Below, in pieces: positions 55,438 through 64,000 of a stretch of 64,000 nt of DNA; position 1 is the first letter of the stretch; each line of letters begins with the position of its first letter. A program made the position numbers and the translations under genes. Source of the DNA: Cryptomeria japonica (lineage: Eukaryota; Streptophyta; Pinopsida; Cupressales; Cupressaceae); NCBI RefSeq assembly GCF_030272615.1, contig NC_081407.1, positions 148,365,744 to 148,429,743 on the forward strand, written 5' to 3'. The notes under the pieces are model-generated. The model was not told where the DNA came from and did no database searches. It saw only the letters and a list, made by a program, of their open reading frames with translations.

Positions 55438-58400
55438 ATGAGGCCCGTGCTGCCAAAGCTTGACCGAACCTCATGTTTAGTGAGTATCTTACCAGAAATT
55501 GAAGCCACTTCCTTAGTTCATACGGATTTGACGAATTTCCTTGAAAGGGATAAGAATCCTCAAGCTGGGTCGCTAATGGAGAAGATAGTTAAGAGTGGTC
55601 TTGTGGAAGCTGTTGCATTTCTGTTAGTCGTGTCGTGTCCAGATTTAGTGTTGGCTTGTATGAACAGATATGATTCTGAGAACAGATGTATCAGAACTAG
55701 TGATGGTGGAATGTTAGTCCATATTAATAGGGAAACGGTGATGGCAACAATGGCAATTTCGCATAAGGAGGAGTATGAGGATTGGACCATTGGAAATTCA
55801 TATGCCTATTTCTCAGAGAAGAAGAGCAAGTACAGAAAGGTGATTGCCAGAAATTGTCTCTTGAGGGCTCAGAAAGGAAGATCACGACTACCCAAACCCT
55901 TAACTAGAGAACACCTCACCACTGAGGTGTAGGACATTGTTGTGCTTTTAAACAGAGTAAACAAAAATTCACATTCCTTCTATTGGGAAGATTGGATGTA
56001 ATTTTTTGTCCAAGTAGTTCTATCTGGTGACAGATTTCTGGATTGGTCTTAGGTAATTGCGGAGAGGCTTCACGAAGGACTAAGCAACTTTGTGGGTATG
56101 AGTGGGTTTTACATGTCTTCATACTTGTTTTATATTTTAGCCCGCACAAGGGATTGGCATGGATTACCCAATGAACCTTGGCTTGATGGAATGAGGGTTT
56201 ATGATTTTTACCCTTTGTTACGACAACAGAGATATGTTGAACAAATTGACAAATGGAATGGAGTCTTTGCGAGAAGACTAGTCTTTGAACTCCAGGGGGA
56301 TGCCAACAAAAGGATGTTCATAGAGGCTATGCAACTAGTGAATATTTATGGAAGCTTCTTTATCCAGTTTCAACGGTTTACTTACATACTGGTAGGTGGT
56401 TTTGAAGGCCAACCATTCAAATTGCTCAGATACGCCTTTGATAGATTCATAATTATAGAGGTGAGCAGGCAGCTAGCCCATATAGATAAAAGAATAGGGG
56501 CAAAGGGAGAATCCGGGGTGGTTTTTCCTGTTGAGCTTGGGTATTACAGCTACAAATCAGTGTCAGATGCTTTGAATCTGGAACTGGAGTTCAAAAGAAT
56601 GAATCTGCAGCCATATGTAGCTAAGCAAAGATTTGATAGCAAAGGTTATGCAAGGGAGAACCTTAACATAGACAGTGATTTCCGCCATGAACCCCAGATG
56701 GAGGATTATTGGAAAAATTGCAAGGATGAGCATGAAGTGAGAAAGAGGTTGTGGTCAAGATTCACTTTGCGGCAGATATCTGTCTTGAGGCTCCCAATTA
56801 ATAAATCAGGTGTATTGGAAGATACTGAGGAAGATGTCCTGGACCCTGAGTTCGGTAATGAGATTGAATGGAAACTAATTCCATAAATTGACTAGAACAT
56901 GAAAGGAGATGATAGCATTCAAACAAGGACCTTCAATGTTGTCAGGAGAACAGAGAGATGGTTGAGGAAACTGAAATTCAAGGAGTGTCCTTTCATGTCC
57001 CCACACGAATTAGGAAGTGATTCACACATCTTGGTTTAATCTCCTATTTTTGCCACTAATAAAATTACTGATATTGCAGGTATCTCAAAGCCCATCATAG
57101 AGAAAATACCGCCAAGAAGGTAAGGAAGGTCATCATCCAATCCTATAGCCATTTGAGTAACCCGATCAAGAAGCAAGAAGAAGAGTAGCAAGCCCGTTTT
57201 GCAACAGGTCATGGTAGATTTAGACCCTAGTGAAGAGCCTGAACAAATAATGGACCCATAGGATCAAAGTGAACCTGAGATACAAGAAGAGGATACAAAT
57301 GAAGGGATAGGAACTCAACAAGATCCAATGAATGCTCTGGTAATCGTTACCTCTCCAAATACATAGGTCACTCCACCACCTAAAGGATTTACCAATGCTC
57401 CAAGATGGCTAGAAGCCACCATTGGCAAGAAAAGGAGTGTGGTGCCGGTCACCATTCCATTAGAGGACATGGTTAGTAAATGCCTAGGAAAAGCATCAAA
57501 GCCAAAAAAGCTTAAAACACAAGCAATTCTTGATGTGGATGACACAACAGGACACTGGACAGTAGAAGTGGCCAAGCCTATTCCTAGGAGAGATGCAGAT
57601 AAGGCCATGGAAGAAGATTTTACTATGGAGAAAATAGATTTGGGTGTCGCATCAAGGGTCACGGATGTAAAACATTTGGAGTCTTCTACAAAGAGGATAA
57701 TCTCCAAGACTTGGAAAGATGAGAAAGACAAGAGAGAGATGAAACAAATGGTCACACAGATGGCAAAGTCCATCAATGATATTCATAATCCAAATCCTCA
57801 ACCATTGTCATAGATACCAATGTCATTTGATCCTAAGTCTTGAGCAAACCAGAAGATGCTTGATCAATTTCAAAGGAACAGGGTAGTGATAGAGATGTTC
57901 AACAAATGGCTGGATCTAATAAATCAACAAGGATCGGAATATATTAGTAATCTGGTCAAGGTTTACAAAGATGAAGAAACTGTGAGTAAAGAGCTTGAGT
58001 TGGAAACAGTCGCCTGGGAAAAGGAAAGGGTTAAGTGGGTAGCGGTTCTCGCACAAATGAATGATGCTCAGAAGTATGGATTGATGAAGTTCTTAGCTGA
58101 GAAACCAGTAGAGAACCTAGATGATAATGTGCTATATGTGTCAAAGAAAAATGTGGAATGGCACAACTCAATCATTGGGCAAGGCCATGAAGAATCCACT
58201 AAGCTACTTAAGGGACTGACCGATTTGATTGACACTATATAGAAGGATCTTAAATGTATTGACATCCAAATCATGAAGGAGGGAGCTACGGTGATTGAGG
58301 AAGTTGCAAACATGATTAAAGTCTTTCAAGATAGAGTTCATTCCATTCAGACCACAAAATCTTTGACTACCGATGACTTTTCTAAGGTAGCAAGGACTGA

Positions 58401-58617
58401 ATTAATGCTCATTGTTTGTTCAGATCACTTGGAGGTTCATAAAGCGAAGGACACACAAGTGAATATGGATAAGGAAGTGTGGAAGCAAAGGATCATACAC
58501 ATTGGCCTGCCCTATTTCCAAGTTATCCTAAATTTTTTGAATGCACACCTAGAATGGCGAGGATCTCCGACAAAACAGGACAAACCCGTAACTTCCTCAG
58601 TTGCGGTGGATACTTAG
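55438..58617 (+). pseudogene. ORF X: unrecognised retroelement protein of about 1,060 codons
   Basis: One frame runs from ATG 55438 to TAG 58615 with no frameshift, broken only by in-frame stops: TAG at 55930, 56050, 56893, 57259, 57364, 57811 and 58240; TAA at 55999, 56884, 57037 and 57121; TGA at 57154 and 57841. Residues about 1-480 look globular, with hydrophobic helices ('VEAVAFLLVVSCPDLVL') and a 'VHINRETVMATMAI' segment reminiscent of the ITxExI motif in the second ORFs of A and B. An acidic, Pro/Lys-rich middle and a helical C-terminus ('FQRNRVVIEMFNKWLDLI', 'ELELETVAWEKERVKW') follow. No enzyme motif, signal peptide or clear membrane span is seen. Length and layout match the accessory ORFs of A and B, but sequence similarity is too weak for me to claim homology. 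It lies directly before the LTR-like block and gag-pol of element G. Confidence 0.65.
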
Positions 58618-59456
58618 TTATGTAGTAATGAAATGTTGGCCTTTCAGCAGATATTAGTTTATCTTTCTTTTGCATTATCGGAACGGTTTCTTTCACTGGG
58701 GTGAAAGTAAATGTTATTTGTTAATTATGTAAAAACTATGGCCTGGTGGCTATTTAAGCTAAAAAGCTTGCTTTTGGAAGGGTTCTAAAAACTGTGATTT
58801 TTGGTAACAAATAGAAGAGTTTTTGATACATATTGTGTGAAATGGAATAATGACTGATTATTAATGGAATGTTGATACATCTTTGAATCTGTGCATTCTG
58901 AGATTGATAATTCTTCTTAGGTTGTTATGTGGGTATAATTTAATCAGATAATTAGTTATCTCTGCATTTCCTTTTGGTTCATATTTATTATAGAATGTTG
59001 GATGACTCGCACGATGTTAGTCAGCTTGATTCCCCTTGCCCTGTGAGGCATGAGAGAGTATCAATCAAGCCATTAGTCTTTGTTGAGTCCTTATTTTTCT
59101 TTGAATTTATACAGCAAGAATGTTATGAATCAGAGTCTGTGAACTCTCCTTTGAATATTCTTTTCAAACATTTCCTATGTTTTTCCAATTTTCTTTTGAA
59201 GGCATTTATTTGTGTTGATGGATAAATGTTGAAGCCTTTCAATGCTTTCTGCTTAAAAGTGTTAGCCTGTCAATTATATAATAAATTCATTGTAAATCAT
59301 ACAAGGAGCTGCCCTCTAATGGAGAGGTTGAATTTTCATTAATTCTTCCAACTGTTGGTATATTTGTTTCTTTCTAACAGGTAAAACAGAGTCATATTTT
59401 GTTTAAAGAAGATAATTGTAAGCATTTCAAGAAACAGACAAATCTGTTTACCAACA
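58618..59456 (+). repeat. Putative LTR of element G (left limit approximate)
   Basis: The block ends CCAACA six bases before a tRNA-Arg-type primer site. A purine-rich 'actggggtgaaagtaaa' followed by TGTTATTTG at about 58711 is a plausible left end, giving an LTR of about 750 bp. A TATA-like 'aattatataataaa' lies near 59272. No second copy is inside the window, so the assignment rests on position and primer site only. Confidence 0.45.
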
Positions 59457-59462
59457 GATTTT

Positions 59463-59480
59463 TGGCGACTCTGCTAGGGA
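59463..59480 (+). promoter_or_regulatory. Primer binding site, tRNA-Arg type (element G)
   Basis: TGGCGACTCTGCTAGGGA closely resembles the TGGCGACTC(C/T)GCTGGGGA primer site of Tat/Ogre-type Gypsy elements, attributed to tRNA-Arg. It lies about 290 bp before the likely gag start and fixes the element's 5' side. Confidence 0.75.
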
Positions 59481-59753
59481 TATCTAATTATCAAATCGGT
59501 TGCCTAGTTGCAAGTCTAGAGTCAAGGAGATATACTAGGTCCCGGAGAAGGGAAGGGGTTTTTGATTCTGTCTTTCAGGAGTTACAAAACCTAGATTCTC
59601 AACCTACCTTTTCACCTCAGAGAAGGGCAAGAAGTAGGCCTCCTTCCTCATCATCATCACCACCTATGTCCTTAGTTTGTCAAGCTCTCACCTTGCACGG
59701 TGTAATTCTACCTAATATAATAAACCCTACTTCCCTCAATATCATATTTCCAA

Positions 59754-61150
59754 TGGCAACGAATAATCCTTGGGGGGCAGTTGGAGGCCCATTGAACCAG
59801 GGTCTGAATCTTAACCCCTTACCAAAGGGCTCTAGGGATCATTTGCCAAAATTTAGTGGCAATGGAAAGATTAGTGTTGATGAACACCTGAATGCCTTTA
59901 ATGTAGCCTATGGAGTAATAGCAGTTCAACATGAGGATGTTGCAGTGAGATTGTTCATCCAGACGCTAACTGGGGCAATAGCAGACTGGTTTTATCACTT
60001 ACCAAATAGTGTGATAACGACCTGGTAGGATCTAAAAACGCGATTTGAAGCAAGGTTTAAGGTAGTAGAGGATGAACATTCCCTCTTAGCCCAATTAGCC
60101 CAGCTAAAGAAGGAAATTCCTGAATCAATGAGGGATTTCGTGGCAAAGTTTGACAAGATCTTGCACAGGATTCTAGTTAACCAAAAACCCTCAGATGATA
60201 ATCTCAAGTGTTTTTTTATTAATTCTATGCCTTCTGAAATAGGTTTCTTGATCCGTAGGCAAAGAGTTGCAGATCTAAATGCTGCCAAAACCCTTGCAGT
60301 TGAATTGGAAGATGATCTAATCATGGCAGGTAAATGGAAAAGGGAAGTACAAACACCCAATGCTCAACCTTCGACTTCTTCTTCTTCCTCTTCTGACCCT
60401 ATTATCCAGAGGTTAATGAATGACGTGATCACCCTTAAAAGACAAATGCCCAAAGCTAGTATCTCGTACTCATCTCCTTACCAAGATATACCTAGAAGGA
60501 ATGTGAACCAGTTTCCAGGCTATGGGAATAAGACAATACAATTACCTCCCGCTCAACAAATACTAGTAATTGAAGCACCTCCTACTAAAGGAAATATGTG
60601 TGTATTTCACCTAACTAATGAACATGATGGTAGTTCCTACCCTGAGATGGTACGGTATGCACAATTGATGACTTTTAAAGATACTTCAAATGAATGGGGT
60701 GAAGAGGGATCTCCAAAGCAACCTGGCGACTCTGAAATCCATTTTCTTGAGTATGAGTCTGATTCAGAAAGAGGCGGTGACATTTTGGTTACTTTGGAGG
60801 ATCCTTCATGTGCGGTGCTCACAAGAAATCAGCAAAATGTGAAACCCCATATGTCTTCTTCTTCATCTGCGATGGCCTTCAAAGGTAAAAGAATGGATTC
60901 AAAGTTGCATCAAAATGATCAAGAATTACAAGAACCTTTATTTTTAAATATTGTTAAAAAAGAAAGTTCCTTTGATATAGTAGAATTTTGCAAGTCCTCA
61001 CAAATTCAAATCACACCTGCTGAGTATCTAAAAGTAAATCCTAAAGAATTAGATAGACTGGTACAATTCGTGAAAGGAAATAATACACAACAGATTAATG
61101 ATATGCAACAGTCAATAAATGCCTTTTTGCCCTCACATAGAAATGAGTCA
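59754..61150 (+). pseudogene. Element G: gag
   Basis: The likely start is ATG 59754 ('MATNNPWGAVGGP'). The text 'LPKFSGNGKISVDEHLNAF', 'VRLFIQTLTGAIADWFYHLP', then TAG where Gln is expected, then 'DLKTRFEARF' and 'FVAKFDKILHRI' is the conserved retrotransposon gag core of Gypsy elements. It builds the particle. A long, Ser-rich and charged tail up to about 61150 separates it from protease. No CCHC knuckle is visible in the tail, as in some Tat-type gag proteins. Confidence 0.85.
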
Positions 61151-61199
61151 GTTCATTCCCCGGTTTGTAAAAAAATGCCTAAAATTACTGCTCTTCAAA

Positions 61200-61600
61200 C
61201 AAATGATTATGTTCCCCTTCTCGAGGCGAAACCAGAGCCCTTTTATATATCATTATTCATTAATGGTCATAGGTTGAGTAATTGTATAATAGACTCAGGT
61301 GCTTCGGATAACATAATGCCCTTTGTTGTAGCCAAAGCATTGGGGCTATCCCTAACCAAAACCTTTGGTAGATTCTATTCCATGGACTGAAAACAAATTA
61401 CTTTGCTAGGCCAAATTAAAGATGCTCAAGTAGTTCTTGCTTCTCACCCGGATAAAACGATCAAGTTGACAATTCTAATAGTTGATATCCCAGCCAGCTA
61501 CAACATGCTTTTAAGTCATACTTTCTGTAGATACTTAGGTGGAGAAATCAAAATGGATTGGTCCCAAGCCACAATCCCTGTTGGAAAATAGCAAGTCTTC
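61200..61600 (+). pseudogene. Element G: aspartic protease
   Basis: 'FINGHRLSNCIIDSGASDNIMP' style sequence near 61255-61325 contains the catalytic D-S-G-A, with 'FVVAKALGLSL' as the flap side. The frame passes TGA 61388 and continues 'LTILIVDIPASYNMLLSHTFC' (the typical ILG-like end, here LLS) to TAG 61589. The enzyme would process the polyprotein in the particle. Confidence 0.82.
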
Positions 61601-61693
61601 CTCCAACCTAAACCAAAGTCCAAATTCACTGTTTTCCCATCCGATGACCCTAAGGCCTAGATTTGGTACCATGATTATCAATTTGGGAACTAC

Positions 61694-62330
61694 ATGATTC
61701 TATATGACAGTGAAGTGGATGCATACTCATCCCAAAATGGAGAAAAAGAAGGCCTGTGGCTAATGGAGTTTGATGGCAATTGTGCTGCGTCAAGATCTAG
61801 TGCAGGAGTTGTGTTGATACCACCTTCTAGCGATCCTATTCCTTTTTATTTTAAACTAGAGTTCAAAAAAACCAACAATACAATGGAGTATGAGGCCTTA
61901 TTGTTAGGCTTAGTTGAAGCTAAAAGGTTGGGGGTTAAGATCATGCGGGTTAAAGGAGATGTTGAACTCATTGTTAAGCAGGTTAGGGGATTGTTTAGCG
62001 TTAAGAATGAAAGGTTGAAGCACTATCGAAACAGAGTTTGGGACGAAATTGAAGGTTTCGATGCATTTTCCATTGAGGCAATACCCAGGGAATTGAACTC
62101 AAAAGAAGATTCATTGGCAGTCTTAGCTTCATTGCTTGTCACACACCCTGAATTTGCTGAAGAAACTTACAAAATAAAGTTGATATATCGGCCCAGTGTT
62201 CCAGATAATTCTGACTCGTGGCAGGTATTTGAGAATGATAAACAAATAAATAATTTTATGCAAGGTTTGGATATGTTTTCTGCCATGTATTTTGAAGGCT
62301 CTGATTCAGAATGCAAAGAATTTTCACCTG
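61694..62330 (+). pseudogene. Element G: archaeal-type RNase H upstream of RT
   Basis: This block has 'LMEFDGNC' (first Asp), 'NNTMEYEALLLGL' (Glu), 'VKGDVELIVKQV' (Asp) and 'NSKEDSLAVL' (last Asp), spaced as in type I RNase H. The TNN-x-x-EYEAL and GD-x-x-L-x-x-x-Q-V patterns are those of the archaeal/bacterial-like RNase H acquired by Tat-type Gypsy elements. All four acidic residues remain. It stands between protease and RT; in the Tat elements I know, the extra RNase H follows the RT-RNase H part. No stop lies within the domain. Confidence 0.82.
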
Positions 62331-62479
62331 AACGAGCCAAGGAATTACCTGATGGGATCATGCAATTGAAAGGAAATAAGATTCCTAGAGGACTGGCTTC
62401 CTTGGAACATTTATTTGACCATAATGATGCCTACACAAATAATAAGGGTGACAAGTCTTGAGAGGCTCAGGATAGTGGA

Positions 62480-63397
62480 GGCTATGAGAATGTCAACATT
62501 GGTATTGAGAATGAACCTAAATGTATCAATCTGGGAAAGTGTTGCACACCGGCAGAAAAGGAGAGGTTCATTAATCTCCTAGTAGAGTTTAAGGACGTGT
62601 CTACTTGGTGTTATGATGACCTTAAGAACTTCAGAGAGGGAAAATTTCAGCATCAGATTCCTTTGAAGCCCGGAGAAAGCCCATTCAGGCAAAAGCTTCG
62701 AAGCTTTAATCCAAAAGTGGCATAGGCTATATTCCAAGAAGTACATAAGATGCTAAAAGACAGAATTATATATCCCGTCCATCATTCAACGTGGATAGCA
62801 AATATTGTACCAGTCAGAAAGAAAAATAGGGAAATAAGGATTTGCATCGACTTTAGAAATCTAAACCAAGCCAGCCTAAAAGACAATTATCCCTTGCCGT
62901 CCATGGATCACATTTTGCAAACCGTCTCAGGGTCAGAGATGATGTCCATGTTAGATGGGTTTTTCGGATATAATCAGATCAGTGTTCAGGAAAATGATCA
63001 ACACAAAACTGCCTTTATTACTCCTTGGGGTACATTTGCATATAACCAAATGCCTTTTGGATTAATCAACGCAAGAGCAATGTTTCAGCGAGCTATGGAT
63101 TTATCATTTGGTCATTTAAAGGATAAGATCATTGTTGTATATTTGAATGATTTGACAGTGTTCTCGAAAAGAAGGAAACGTCACATTCAAGACTTGACAT
63201 GAGTGTTACAGAGATGTCGCGAGCATGGGTTATCCTTGAATCCCAAGAAATCAGTGTTTGGAGTCACAGAGGGTAAGTTGCTCAATCATATTGTCTCTAA
63301 AGAAGGGGTGAAAATAGATCTTGAAAGGGTAAGAGCAATTCAACAATTAACTTTGCCATCAAACAGGAATGCTGTCAGATCCTTTTCGGGCAAGTGA
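62480..63397 (+). pseudogene. Element G: reverse transcriptase
   Basis: The RT blocks read 'FRQKLRSFNP', then TAG 62723, 'GLIYPV'-like 'DRIIYPVHHSTWIANIVPV', 'IRICIDFRNLNQASLKD', 'NYPLPSMDHIL', 'GFFGYNQISV', 'KTAFITPWGTFAYNQMPFGL' and 'VVYLNDLTVFSK'. The catalytic pair normally reads Y-L-D-D; here it is Y-L-N-D, a change of the first Asp to Asn (G-to-A). TGA 63200 and the later one-base deletion also disable it. The spacing of blocks is otherwise complete. Confidence 0.9.
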
Positions 63398-64000
63398 ATT
63401 TTCTTCGGACGTTTATTCCAGACTTTGCTGAGATTACCAGATATATTGTGAACTTGATGAGTGAGAAACAATCTTTCAAATAGAGCAAGGAGGGGAAAAA
63501 GGCATTTGCCTCAATAAAAGATGCAATTGGTCAGGCATCTGTCTTGGTTAATCCTGATTTTAGAAAATATTTTATCATCTACTGCTACGCATCATAGCAC
63601 ACTATGTCAGGGGTTTTGCTACAAAAGAATGATAATAATGATGAGATCCCTATAGCATTCATGACCGTACCTTTGAAAAAGTATGAACTTAAATACTCAA
63701 TAATTGAAAAACAAGCATATGTGATCGTAAAGGCAATGAAAAAGTTCAAGTATTATATTCTTCATTCTCACGCCGTGATTTTTGTACCTCATTCAGTTGT
63801 CAAGAGCATTCTAACGCAGCAAGACATAGGAATGAATGAAAGAGCTTCTTGGGTATCAAAAATTCAGGAGTTTGATTTAGACATTCGACCCACAAAGTTG
63901 GTGAGGGAGAAAGGTTTTTGCAGGATGATCGCTGAAAGTAAGCAGGAGGTGATAGAGGAATTCCCTATAGTTTTATTTGTTGCTCTACAAGATTCCTGGT
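63384..64000 (+). pseudogene. Element G: Gypsy RNase H, cut by the window end
   Basis: After the frame change the text 'VNFLRTFIPDFAEITRYIV' continues the RT connection. 'VLVNPDFRKYFIIYCYAS' follows, where the usual C-D-A-S reads C-Y-A-S, so the first catalytic Asp is lost. Then come 'HTMSGVLLQK', 'PIAFMTVPLKKYELKYSIIEKQAYVIVKAMKKFKYY'-type text in the expected order, and 'WVSKIQEFDLDIRP'. TAG codons lie at 63481 and 63595. The domain reaches the window end and integrase would follow. Confidence 0.85.

Larger units (their letters stand above)
59456..64000 (+). mobile_element. Element G: Ty3/Gypsy retrotransposon, Tat-like, partial
   Basis: From the primer site rightwards the order is gag, aspartic protease, archaeal-type RNase H, RT, Gypsy RNase H, and the window ends before integrase. 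From 59754 to about 63380 everything lies in one frame interrupted by TAG at 60026, 61589, 61658 and 62723 and by TGA at 61388, 62459 and 63200. A one-base deletion near 63383 moves the rest to another frame, with TAG at 63481 and 63595. The extra RNase H and tRNA-Arg primer site point to the Tat/Ogre lineage. Confidence 0.88.

Noticed and set aside
57034-57079. Possible intron (GT...AG) in ORF X
   Set aside because: It would be only 46 bp, and the original frame is open through it except for one TAA. Reading straight through keeps frame with both sides.

Overview
The window looks like nuclear DNA of a large, AT-rich, transposon-filled plant genome. A conifer or other gymnosperm is my best guess, but nothing here fixes the species. 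Almost everything recognisable is LTR retrotransposon sequence in various states of decay. One host gene is convincing: an F-box/kelch-repeat protein on the minus strand near 35.3-36.6 kb. I found no tRNA, rRNA, CRISPR array or bacterial-type operon.

Layout. 0-3.6 kb: a PMD-like coding scrap, degenerate repeats, an LTR-like block that begins TGTAGACAC at 1804, and a decayed ORF. That ORF is interrupted by element A (3628-18582), which has TG...CA LTRs, a tRNA-iMet-type primer site and a perfect 5-bp target duplication. Element A is itself interrupted inside its second ORF by element B (8951-16573), built the same way. Taking out B restores A's reading frame, and taking out A restores the host frame, so the nesting is three levels deep. 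Neither A nor B carries protease, integrase or reverse transcriptase. Each has a coiled-coil, zinc-knuckle gag-like ORF and a second ORF of about 1,100 codons. 22.2-28.7 kb: Copia element C (minus), whose zinc knuckle and protease region is replaced by a segment related to the 1804 LTR. 28.7-29.9 kb: the decayed coding sequence into which C inserted. 35.3-36.6 kb: the F-box gene, with local tandem repeats upstream. 39-47 kb: LTR-like fragments, tandem repeats and a possible TRIM. 47.2-54.2 kb: Copia element D (minus). 55.4-58.6 kb: another unrecognised ORF of about 1,060 codons (called X here). 58.7 kb to the window end: a Gypsy element G (plus) with gag, protease, an extra archaeal-type RNase H, RT and RNase H; its integrase and 3' LTR lie outside.

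How the parts fit. A, B, C and D share LTR signals: an iMet primer site, a C-tract just inside the LTR 3' end, a foldable block ending near TGTGTTATGG, and several purine tracts AAAGGGGGAGA before the 3' LTR. These resemble the Sirevirus-type Copia layout. The natural inference is that pol-less A and B belong to the same lineage as C/D-type elements and were mobilised in trans. The large second ORFs of A and B are homologous, and X has the same length and overall design; this accessory ORF is the most interesting undescribed object here.

Decay. Nearly all ORFs keep one frame over kilobases but carry in-frame stops that are mostly TAG or TGA, as expected from C-to-T change at methylated CAG and CGA. 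All coordinates, alignments and counts were made by eye; LTR boundaries of A-D are good to a few bases, whereas the limits of the 1804, 42 kb and 58.7 kb LTR-like blocks are approximate.
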